From Lota lota (Eukaryota; Chordata; Actinopteri; Gadiformes; Lotidae), in the NCBI GenBank assembly GCA_026745465.1, contig JACYXH010000781.1:1963501-2027500 (forward strand): DNA of 64,000 bases, in the 5' to 3' direction. The notes beneath the pieces are model-generated. The model was given only the letters and a program-made list of their open reading frames with translations, ran no database searches and was not told the DNA's origin. Positions 39,229 through 55,146 of the stretch are shown in pieces. The position numbers were made by a program, and so were the translations under genes. Position 1 is the first letter of the stretch; each line of letters starts with the position of its first letter.

Positions 39229-40142
39229 CTGATTCTGTCCCGGAGCAGCCAGGTGAAGTGGCAGGGCCGTCGTCAGCAGCACCCCCTCCTAACAGGAAGC
39301 AGAAGGGGCACCCGGTGTTGCACTTCCTCCAGAGGAAAGGGCACAGAGAGATGAGGAGACAGAGGACAGACTTTTGTCCAGCCTTGTTAAGTTAAGGCAG
39401 GAATTAGAAATAAATATCTTGGATTTTTGAATTCGGTGTGGTTTCCCGAGACATAACCTAAACAGCTGATCAGGACCACCTGCTGCCCGCTACTCAGTAC
39501 ATTATAGTCGGCTTCTGACTTCTTTTCATTTATAATAGCTGGAGAAAAGGAGGTCAGAGGAATCTGTTAATGAAGGTGAATGTTATTAATGACCAGTGTA
39601 TCGTCCTGTTTAAACTGAATGAAGGAGCCTATCATTTGTCCCGCTCACAAAGCCTGCAACTAAATTCTCCTGGTTGAAACTCCGGGGTGCTTATTTGACG
39701 TTCAACTCTGAGGTTTCTCCCGTCTCTGTCTGGTCACCTTCTCTGAAAGGTAAACAGAGAAGATATGAACCTCATCATCATGTAAAGCAGATTTTACATA
39801 GACTTAAAAATGTCTTTGCATCCTTAAGGTTCTCATTAGGTTGATAATTACAAAACCCTAAAATACCAAGAGATGCTTACTCAGAGACAGCGTTCAGACT
39901 TTTGCTGTGTCTGATCTGATTGGAGGCAACAAGTCCAGCAGCTGTATTGGTTCTCTCTGTGCTGAAGGGGCGGAGCTATTGGTCAGAGCTGAGATGTTTT
40001 CATACACAGGAACAGGAAGTGACTGAGCAGTACAGAGGAGGCAAAACAACATTTTGTTTTTAATTTAATTAGTCATTGCTGATGGAGACTGGTGGTCACA
40101 TGATGTGTTTTCAGTCAGCCCAGAGTTACAATGAAAACAGAC

Positions 40143-40435
40143 ATTATCTGGTGAGCATAGGGAAGGAACATGACCTGTACCATTATCTGGTGAGCATAGG
40201 GGAGGAACATGACCTGTACCATTATCTGGTGAGCATAGGGGAGGAACATGACCTGTACCATTATCTGGTGAGCATAGGGGAGGAACATGACCTGTACCAT
40301 TATCTGGTGAGCATAGGGGAGGAACATGACCTGTACCATTATCTGGTGACCATAGGGGAAGAACATGACCTGTACCATTATCTGGTGACGATAGGGGAGG
40401 AATATGACCTGTACCATTATCTGGTGACCATAGGG
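40143..40435. repeat. 39-bp minisatellite in receptor C tail intron
   Basis: Same unit and flanks as the array in receptor B, with about seven or eight units instead of about ten. Confidence 0.95.
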
Positions 40436-40675
40436 GAGGGTAGGAACATGACCTGTACGTTGTGAGCTTTAAGTCAGCTTCAGTTTGGGTCAACACTCAC
40501 CCCAGACAGAGACTGACCTGCTCAGGCTTCTCCTGAGGATTAGTAAAGGATGACTTAGTCAAAAGTCTTCATTCCTGTCCCTCACCTCTTCCTCCACCTC
40601 TCCAACCGTTTCTGCTGCCTCTCCCAGACCAGATGCTCTCCTGGAGGCCCTCAATCTTTTGATGGAGCAAACATA

Positions 40676-40872
<197 letters not shown>

Positions 40873-43812
40873 CACCCCATCCAGAGGAAGACGAGGAGGA
40901 GTATGGCGACCAATGAAACAACAAAGGTTCTCGCAGCGACTGCTGTTGCCAGTGACGATGAGGATGCTTCTACAGGATAGCAACATATATTCTCATTTAA
41001 GATCTCTGATTGGAGTGATACTGATCGGTCAATTCTGACCCTGATCGGGTCAGGATTATCCCTACAGTGATTATTTGACATGATTCAGTGTCATGACTCA
41101 TGGATGAAATTTACATTATGTGTGTGTCTTTTAAAGCAACCATTACCTGTCACATTAACGGACAACCAGGTGGAATTATGACGTCCGATTGCATTATGAG
41201 CTTGACAGTAATAATGTCCTCCAAGCTCAGATGTGATATAAGTGATGGTGTAGTTCTGTCCTGATTCTTTCACTGAGTCTTCATGTTCCTTGAACCAGTT
41301 GTACTTAGCTGCTGGGTTGGCATCACTGCTGCAGCTCAGAGTCACTGAACTGCCCTCCTCTATTTCACCAGAGAGACTCACGGTCACTGAGGGGGTCTTT
41401 GGAGCGTCTGTTAAGTTACATTTCATTGTTATATAAAGTACAGAGTAAGTTTGAACATTAAATCTACTTGTACTTCTTAACCCTAGTGGTCCATAACATC
41501 TGACATCATGTCAGTGTACTGTGGAGTTGACTTACACACTGAAGGAGAGTGGAAAAGTTCAAATCCTTCAACAGCACATGCATAGCTGTCTTCAGAGTTA
41601 ACGATGCCCCTGTAGTACTTTCCTGGTCCTGCATTCTCTCCATTCCTGAACCACTTGTAGGTAGGTTTAGCTAGACTACAAATACTGTGACATTCCAGGT
41701 CTAGCAAGGTAGGCTTCTCAATGTGAAGAAAGACAAATTTCACCTGCAGATCTGGGACAGAACAAATAATGGTAATGCATACAACCACGAAAACCTTTAT
41801 ATTATTGTAGCACTATCTCTTAAGGACGCTGAGGAGCAGGGAAAGTTATAAATACAGGAGCACAAGGCTGCGGCCTTCCTTTGCATTAAGCCTGATTTGA
41901 GTGTTTGCTGAACCGATAGCCTGATCAGCAACAACAAAAGGAAGTATATGTAGTTGTGATTTTTACATTTGCCATAATGCTGCATTTTAATATATTGCTG
42001 TTTCCTCCATTAAATTATGTTGAATTTAATTGAACAAATTTGTATATTCCACTACAGGAATCTTGGGCCTTTCGTGTTTTTCGTAAGTCCTGTTTAAGTG
42101 TTAGTAGGACAGTGATCATGGGTAGCTGTAAAACAACTAAAGGTATTTCCTGCCACTGTGTTGACATTTACTATAATTGCATTTAATTTAACCGTTGCAT
42201 TTAAATGTACCTTAATTGATTATACATTACATAAAATCTGTTTATATTTAGGCTAAACTCTTGAGTATATTTTACAGCAAGAATAAGCAACTAATTCATA
42301 GTCCACTGTTTTTCCCACGTTTTATTTGTGCTGCATTATTATCTTTAGCTAACTTTGTTATTATTGAGGGCCTGGCAAGCATCATCATTTGGGCAAGGCA
42401 CGGCAGTGTGAGGCAGTCTGTAGGTCTTTGGCCTTTTTGTGCAGTGTTTTTGTTTGTGTTATTGTGGTTTTGATTTGATACAGCCTAAGTTTGATATGTT
42501 TTCCTCTTAATCTTGATTTGTTTGTTGTGTTGGATGCATGCCCCTAATAGTTTGTACTGGATCTCTTCAGCCCTGTTTTGACCCTTGCCAGTCCTAGTTC
42601 TCCTCAGTGTCCCTCATTACGCCCTATTTAATTTTTTATATTATTGTGCCCTTCCTGTGTACCCATTAGATACTGTGTAAATACAGTATTATTACCTATT
42701 ACTACATCAACCTCTGGTCCTATTCACCCTGGACCCATCCCTGTTAGGGGGATCCCTCACTCCTACATGGGAGGGTGGCTTCATCAAGCATCTATTAATG
42801 TGTAATATGGTTATAACCTATTACACACCTATTACATGGTAATAACGAGGGTATAATTATTATCACTTATTCCCATTTAGGCCACATTAACAAGATATTG
42901 TTGTCAAGTGTACCTGTCACAGCTAAGTTCACTCCATGGTTAGCAGTATATCCCCGACCTGGTTGTTCTGTTATTATCCTGAACTGGTGCTCAGCAGAAT
43001 CACTCTGTCTCAGGTCTTTGATTGTCAGAATACACGTTCCATAACACTTGACGCTGGTATGTCTCTCATCTCGACAGCTGTATTCAACCCGACCTTCATA
43101 GTCTGTATCACTTCCTATATCAACTGGCTGATTTCTGTCTTCTTTAGTGAACCACAGTGTTTCCAAGACTGTGGTATTGCAGTGCTGTTCATGGTAAGGG
43201 TATTCATAGGAGCAGCTGATATTAACCGTTGATCCTCTTAAAGCGCAGACATTACTAGATGAGTAAGTAACTGTCCAGTCATTATTACCCTGTAGCGCTG
43301 TAAAAAACAACAACAAGCACATCTCATTGAGGAAGAACAAAACATTTAAAGGCAGGAAACGGCATTTTAATGTTAAATTCAGACTATTGCATTTAAAGAC
43401 CTGAAGGACCTACATTGACCCCTGAATATTGTCAAGAATTTGTACCTAGTCGTCAGATAATGGCCAACAAGTCTGTATTGTAATCCCAAATGAAGCTACA
43501 ACCAAACAGTTCAATGTGCCAATTCCCAGAATATTACCTAAATGTAAGAAGTACAAATGAGACCTAACTTACATATTGATAGGATTTCTTTTTTAAATTT
43601 TGGAAAAAGGACTTGAATATATGAACTGGTGTTCTTAATTAAACACAACATTCAGAAGTTTGATAATTTAGTGTTAATCTCTTTGCAACATGTTGGTTTC
43701 ACCCTCTCTTCATTTGGTTGTCATGTTCAACTAAATGTTCAGAATGTAAATGTACCAACCTGATACTAGAAGGAATGCTAGAAATCCTCTTGCTGCTGAT
43801 CTATGATTGTTT

Positions 43813-46081
43813 CTCTCACTCTGATTCTCTAGAGATATATTTAAACACACCTGAAGGTTTAAAACATTTAATAAAAAATATATAAGATGAGAAGTATGTA
43901 CGAGTTTGTAAAATCTATATCAATGGTAATTTAGCAGAGCAAACCACATTACATATCTTCCAATTTGTTTGACTGTTTATCCTATTGATTCTAAGTACAT
44001 TTGCTTGATACATGAGTTTCAAGCTCACAAGTTAAAAAATTAAACATTCATGTTTTTAGCTGAGAAAAGCATAAAATGCCTCCTGTTCTTGATTTACAAT
44101 TGTTAGGTTTGCTAAGCAATTAAAGTAAGACAAAGAAAATACATCTTACTGTAGTGGAGGCCACTGGACTGACAAAGGCATAGAAGAAAGACTCAAGAAC
44201 TTCCTTCCTCTTCACACCTCATACACGCACCAGAGTTAACATAAGCTACTGAGCTTCAGAGTCAAATGCAAGAGGGAGACCATAACTCCAACCACAGTAG
44301 AAGCAGAATACGCCTACATCATGACATATAATATTAACAACATTTGGATATTTCCACTTTTGTAGATCAAGATAATCTCTATCTAAACTCTAAACAAGGG
44401 AAGATGTCAAGATATCATGTCAGACCTAGTGTGCATCTGGTTTTCACTTCCCTATATGGGTGCCTAAGGCAAATGTGAAGATGACATCAAGATGATGTCG
44501 CACCGTTTTATAACGCTATGTTAGAGGTCGCTGCCTCTGTTGGTCAGTGGTTTTTTCCTGCAAATGAGGTAGCCTGCATTTCTGGGACCCTAGTTTTTTT
44601 TGAAGATATTAAAATATTACTTTCTGTCCAAGTACTAATAGTTGGAGTTCTTGAGGTATATTTAAACACATCAGAAAATGTAATCAAACGTATATAAGAT
44701 GAGAAATACATCAGTCTGTAAAATCCCTATCAATGGTAATTTAGCAGAGCAAACCACATTACATTTTCTGTTTATCATATTCATTCTTAGTTAATTTGCT
44801 TGATACATGAATTTAAGGCTCACAAGTTAATAATTGAAACAGTTTTTAGCATTAAAACCCATAAAAAGTATATTTTGTTTTTGTTTCTTTCGATCACATT
44901 CATTTTTCCTACTGTTGTTAATATACGAATGTTACGTTTGTTAGGCAATTAAAGTAAGGTAAAATACAAAATCGTTCTGTAGGCAGCTGGAATGTAAAAT
45001 AGTCAGAAATACTCAAAGGAAAAGTCTCACTTCCTCACACCTTATGTACGCACCAGAGTTAACATTAGCTACTGAGCTTCAGAGTCAAATGCAAGAGGGA
45101 GAGAAAGGAGAAATACTTTTGTTCAGACCAGATTCAATAGATGGTGCCAACACTTAATTCATTACTACTCTGACCTTAACTCCATCCACAGTGAAAGCAG
45201 AATAGCTTAATGATCAATTATACAATTATATCAATTACAAAAACAACACTTGGATATTTCCACTTTTCCGGAGCCAGATAATCTCAATCTAAAATCTCAA
45301 TCCAACCCTAACCCAAACAAGGGTAGATGTTGACAAGATGTCAGGTGAAATCGAGTGTTCCCAGTGTGCATCTGGTTTTCACTTCACTATCAGTGTGCCT
45401 ATTCATGTTCAAGTGTATTTTTATTTTTGGATTTTCAGTTTGTCTTGTAGATGGGAGGAAGATGTGGTTGAGTGTGTGTGGAAGGGTCTTGATGTGGTCA
45501 CGATTCACATGGGTTTCCCAACCATATGGCACACAACCAGTCTTATCATCCACAATCTCAAGCTAAACCCTTCTGTTTCTGTAGGTTTGTTGAAAGATGC
45601 TTTTCCTCATATCCATAAATGTGGATAGCTTTTTGAAAGCCATGTTCTTGTATATGCATGGGTTTCAGTATAGCTGCATAACAGTCACTAGACACTGCAA
45701 TACTGCAACACACCATAGGCCTCCACCTAGTGACCAGCATTTCCATGGTTTTCTCTTTACATCTCTTCATCTCTTTTCCTCTGATTACACAGCCGGTGAG
45801 GTCGTAGATATTTAGGTTGAACTTGTTCTTCAACCTGTGGTGAACAGCAGGTTGAATACTATATTGATGGTTCTCCTTGTCTGCAGACATTACCGGTTAA
45901 AATAATGTAAATGTAATTTAGGTTATATTATGTTTCTTCACTAATCCTTATGATATGAAGGTAAAACGACAAGTAGGCCTTTGAAGCAGGTCCTGGTGCA
46001 TGTCTTGTAGGCCGGTGGCTGCATTTCAAAGTAGGTGTATGATCTGTTGTTGAAAATAAAGTGTTGGCCTGCTGCAGAATA
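43813..46081. other. Upstream region of receptor C with internally repeated blocks
   Basis: AT-rich, no gene. Blocks recur within it: TATTTAAACACA, then TATCAATGGTAATTTAGCAG, then AGCAAACCACATTACAT at about 43845-43960 and again at about 44655-44770; CACCAGAGTTAACAT, then CTACTGAGCTTCAGAGTCAA at about 44228-44270 and again at about 45050-45090. Parts match the upstream region of receptor A. It looks like a duplicated promoter region whose extra copies have no leader exon attached. Confidence 0.55.
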
Positions 46082-46299
46082 TAAACTATATGCCATTTAA
46101 GTCTATATTAAATAAATTAATAAATACATCTAGTAAGTAAATATGCCCATGAAATAAATAAATATAGCAATGAAATAAATGAGGCAATAAATAAATATAA
46201 ATGAACATATGATTCAATAGTTTAATAAATCAATAAAGTTTTTCAAAATTTCATATTATTTCATAAGTCCACATTTATGAAGTCGGCTCTGTTTGTCGT

Positions 46300-46855
46300 G
46301 TCAACATTATTTTGTTTAGTGTTTGTTCTCCCGCTGTCCACCAGATGTCCTTAGACTTTTCCACTCACTTCACAGATCCTGCCACTCCCATCTGCAATCA
46401 CTTCATTCCCCGCACCTGAGCTTCCCTGTCAATCTTCCCACCTGCACCTCATTCCCCCATTAGTATCTCCCATTTTATACCAGTTCACTTAACTTGTTCT
46501 TTTGTCGGTTCATTGTTTTTGTCACCAGAATCAGAATCAGTTTTAGATTTATTAGGTTTTAAGTAGGTTTTCACATGCAGGAATTTATTTTGGTCTCGGT
46601 GGTGCATAACAATGAACACGTATTGGGACAAAACAGGCAGAAACAAGGTGACTAGTAATAACATGAAAATAATGTAATGTCCGTTGTTCCTCGTGGTTCC
46701 CAAATCCTAGGTGTTTATTTTATTTTTGTCAGTTCATGAAATGGAGATTATTGAGTTTCTTTATTAAAGGGCTTTTTTTGTTGCGTTTCCTGAGTTGTCT
46801 GCAATTTTATCCTATCCGTCGTTGCTGCTGCTGCCCCGCCAGCACCCGACCGTGA
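46300..46855. mobile_element. LTR-like fossil fragment
   Basis: This stretch has the look of a retrotransposon LTR: a TATA-like TTTTATACCAG near 46473, a T-rich GC-poor centre, ATTAAAGG, and a pyrimidine-rich end before CACCCGACCGTGAC. No coding part is present. The ends and family are uncertain. It is interrupted by a LINE 3' tail at 46526-46690. Confidence 0.35.
46526..46690 (-). mobile_element. LINE 3'-end fragment
   Basis: AGAATCAGAATCAG followed by TTTATT and a sequence related to the 3' end of the LINE at 35300. It is a short, 5'-truncated insertion of the same or a related family. Confidence 0.7.
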
Positions 46856-47340
46856 CCTCAGGACACGCGATTTTGACGCCTTCCGTAGAGTCGGGGGATC
46901 TTTTCAACCCGACTTGATATTGTAAGCCTCGCGTAGTGTGAGATCTGGCGAGCTAAGCGCAGATAATCAAACAGTAGGGTCTTCATGTGAGTACCCCCAC
47001 ATGCAGTCGCCTAATGTGAACCACCGACCCGGCGGCCAGGCAAGACTTATCGTCAAGCCCTTTCGTGATGGGTGTACTGCCGAAGTCGGCCGGGACTTAA
47101 AAAAAAAACGCCTAGTGGGAAGGAACCCAACCCGAAATGTACAAAAATCTGTTGCCAAGCTAGTACCGTGGATGTATAATAAGGTCTCTCCGTGAGTAGT
47201 GCAGAAATTGTGGTGTTTCTAGTTTATGCAGTTCTGCTGTATATTAAGTGATTCAGTGCTGTTTCTTTGACATGAATCTATGACATAACCACGCCCACTC
47301 ATTTGAATATACCAGATGGAAATGTGGCATTATGAAATAA
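46856..47340. other. Unidentified moderately GC-rich segment
   Basis: This segment contrasts with the AT-rich arms around it (for example ACCGACCCGGCGGCCAGGC near 47023). Open frames on both strands match no family I know, and no tRNA, snRNA or SINE boxes were found. Confidence 0.3.
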
Positions 47341-47863
47341 ATTGGGGATTATTAAATAAAAGTCCCCTGAAATAAATAAATGTGGCATTATGAAATCAAA
47401 GTCCACTGAAAAAAAAGAATATGGAAATATGAAATAAGTCCCCTGAAACATTTCGAAATAAGTTAGTCCTTTTGAAAAATTACTTATTTCATATAGTTAA
47501 ATAAAAGTTATTCATCAAACTATATTGACTAATTTATATATTTATATTTAATATTTATTTCATATACATATTTATTTATTTTTATGTATTTGTTTAATAT
47601 TGACTCAAATGGACTTCCATTGTTATGGTTACACTCACTGCACAATAACATAAGCATTTAATCAACATATTTACATTTAAATCAATGTAGAGTACGGTAG
47701 AGGACAATGTTTGATGTAATTTTTATTGAATTATTTTCTTTTCAATGTTAATGTTCAAAAGTGTAGAAGCGTAAACTCAAGACGGTTAACTATTCCATAA
47801 AGGTGTTCGTGTCCAATGAAAGATGAGGAAAGAATGAGTGACAGTTCAGACAACATCATGTAG

Positions 47864-47903
47864 CCAATCCTATCTCAAAGGGGGCGGGTCCAATGTCTTT
47901 ATA
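47864..47903 (+). promoter_or_regulatory. Alpha-tubulin core promoter
   Basis: CCAAT at 47864, a GC box GGGGGCGGG at 47880-47888 and a TATA-like TTTATA at 47898-47903, in the usual order and spacing. They lie about 115 bases before the ATG. Confidence 0.6.
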
Positions 47904-48014
47904 GCAGATAGTGGTTCACCGCTAGGTCAGGTTCAGTTAGTAGTCTCTTGGTTCGCCTGCGACCTCCCGTTTTATTTTTTAAAAGACAAGAAAGACGTTA
48001 GAAGTTTGTGAAAT

Positions 48015-51240
<3,226 letters not shown>

Positions 51241-51427
51241 AACACTCACCCACTGAAGAAGGTCTGCTCTGTTCTCCTTGAGCCTGTTGTTCCCAACCCT
51301 ACCATTAAAAGAGTTCATAGCTTTTGGGTGTTGTACTTGACTGTTATTTAAATGTGTTTATGTAAATGAATTCACTTAAATAGACGTCCACACAATTTGT
51401 TTTGGTATGCATTGTTCGGTTCTTGAA

Positions 51428-51433
51428 AATAAA
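51428..51433 (+). terminator. Alpha-tubulin poly(A) signal
   Basis: AATAAA 188 bases after the stop codon, followed by a T/G-rich stretch. Confidence 0.8.
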
Positions 51434-51639
51434 GTTTATTGCATACATTTCTAACTTGTGGTTACATTGAACTTGGGCAGCATATGAAAAGTGACTGTTC
51501 AAAATAACTACTGGTATTGAAAGTAAGCATTTATTTTGCTGAATCGGTTTAACATTTCTTAAACCGGTAAAATAAATTGGCCCAGTTGAACATCAAAAGG
51601 AAATATACCAACAACGTAGGAATTTAAATATTAACATTT

Positions 51640-52817
<1,178 letters not shown>

Positions 52818-55128
52818 TGAATATGAGCCCAATGTCAAACATCCGATTTCCTCCTTTAAAGCTGGGAAGCAACATGTCATTGATGTATGTATTTATGTGT
52901 GCATGCATGTTGTGAATGTAGACTGTTATGTGGTTGGTATGTCGCTTGTGGGACATCTGTGCGCTTAGTTATTTAAAGCGCGCGGACACAAAGTTGAGCG
53001 GTCTCACTTGATGGATGCCTGCTTTGTGGAGAGGCATGCAGAGGAGCGTCCTGCTGCAGAGTGGGCGTGCACTGGCCAGCTCGGCACGCCGACTGAGCGC
53101 TGGCGTGCACTTTGTTGCCTGTAGTAACGGCAAGAAGTGGTCGGCGCGGGTTTGGCGACTGATCGCTACCAGAGGCATGCTTGGAACGAGTCTCCCTCAC
53201 TCACCCTCTCCTCCCGCCCACTCTTGTGTACTATGTGGAGGATGTTAGCCGTTGGTGTGTTTGGATTGTTAAACATTTGTCCTCTTCATTCCCTCCTGAG
53301 CTGTAGAGCTTCAAGCACTGACCAGAGACCATGCACCACTCATTATGCTGAGTTCGGCCACCATTGTTCCCTCCCCTGGACAAGGAGAGCTCTGTGGCGC
53401 TTCAGGGGTTCATACAAACACATTGTGTGGAGAACATGATGCCAGTCGGTTGCATACACTTGGACACTTGGTTGTGAGAGAGAGAGAGGTCAGTTGAACT
53501 CCTCTCGGCCAAAATACGGGTAATTCCTCAAAGCCATGTCTACGTAGCCCCCTGAGAATGGTTAACAATGGACGTGCTCACTGTTTGTTTTAGCCCGTCG
53601 TACACATGGGCCAGTGTGCCACTGCTTGTTTGGCGTTCCGTTTGGTTGGGACGCTGTATATTTAGGGTTGTCGATGACTAGTGGGTTTCAGCCTCGAATG
53701 AGTCACACAAAAACTAAATGACTGTTTAGAGCATGAGTTCTTAAATTTGTTAATCTAGTTACCCAAAAGACAATCCCGGTGTGTCCGTGGGACATCTCCC
53801 ACACACTCTGAAATCTCTGAGCACACCGGAATTGGCGACCCTTTCCAGAGTTTTCTGTTGCGTTGCCGATCCTCGACTCAACCCCAACTGGATGGCCACC
53901 CATTGTAAGAAAGGCTGGTCTACAGAGCTCAACAACATGCTTGCTAAGTAGTTCAGCTCGTCCATCTGCTGGTCAGATCAGAGAGAGGAGACCCTTGTGG
54001 TGACAGCTTAAGAGGGTTCAATTTGAGCCGCAGGGCCGTGAACTTCCCAAGCACAGGCCACCGTCTGAGTTGCACCAGAGAGGAGGCTCCCATTAGAGTT
54101 TGAGGAACTTAACAAAAGACCTACAGTTAATAATTAATCCGTCCTCATGCTCGTTAGGGCTGTGGGGGAAGGCGGGTTTCCCAACACAGAAAGCAGGGGT
54201 CTTCCTGACTGGGTGAATGCCTCAGGAGTGAGCCACATCTCCAGCTCTGGAGCTAAGGGTTGCTCCACAGGTCCTGTGGAAAGGAACCACCAGACAGACA
54301 TAAATGTGCGTTGACAGTTTGGCTTGCTGCGAGCGTGCTGTGTGTGTAGACACAGCATATGGTCTCTCCGGTGCTGGAGAGGAGTACGCTTCTGGAAGGT
54401 CAGAGCTGGACCAGGCTGGGGACAGCAGTAGCAGTGAGTGAATGTGTGTATCGGTTAAAGGCCTTAACCTGTGGAGGTTTCTGAGCGTCTTAATCCCCCT
54501 GTGTTCTCTGTTTGTGGCTCTCCTATCACCTTGTCTCCAGTGTGGAGGTGGGTCAGTTAGAAGACAAACCGATGAATCATAAGCCACCAGGCTTTTCTTG
54601 TGACCATAGCTGGCATAGACTTCCATTTTTGTCAACATTTGTGTAACATTAAAGCGCGTCTTGTCCTTGTGTCCTTTTAAGTCTACAGAATACATCCCTT
54701 GCAGTTAATTCTCAATTCCCATTGCATTCCCAAATGTTCCCAGTTCATACTGGGGTAGTAGGCAGATTATTACCAGTAGACCATATGCATCTCAAAGGCT
54801 GCACCTTAACACACTCTGTGTGTCTGTGGTTGGGTGTACTTTAACGCACCTTGTTATACCAGAACTCCCAACATGATCTGTAGAAGCTCTCTATAGAAGC
54901 TGGGTTTAGGTCCATGAGAACACCACATGTATGTTCTGTTTGTGTGTGTGTATGGTGGGGGGGCATTTACACGTGGTAGTGCAGGTAGATCTTGTGGCAG
55001 GGATATGAGGGGTTAAAATATGTGAACAGATGGAGATTCACACACTGGCAGGTTTGCTTTACTTCTTTCTCTCTATCTTTCGCCATCTCTGTATCTATGT
55101 CTGTCCATGTCTCTGTCTCTCTCTCTTG

Positions 55129-55146
55129 CTCCCCCCCCCCCCCCCA
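55129..55146. repeat. Poly(C) run
   Basis: A run of about 16 C after a TC-rich tract; its length is likely unreliable. Confidence 0.85.

Larger units (their letters stand above)
46084..47627. mobile_element. AT-rich element with long inverted repeats
   Basis: The left end GCCATTTAAGTCTATATTAA and the reverse complement of the right end (GTCCATTTGAGTCAATATTA) correspond. The similarity continues for about 150-180 bases per arm, rich in AAATAAATAAAT. The interior holds an LTR-like segment, a LINE tail and about 300 bases of unknown sequence. It is best read as a DNA transposon or foldback element with later insertions; no transposase is seen. Confidence 0.5.

Noticed and set aside
46880-47180. 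snRNA or other RNA gene
   Set aside because: Compared from memory with U1, U3, 7SK and RNase P RNA; no matching motifs, and no pol III boxes found.
54222-54695. 157-codon minus-strand frame in scrib intron 1
   Set aside because: No similarity to a known family, no promoter or splice context, composition like ordinary intron.
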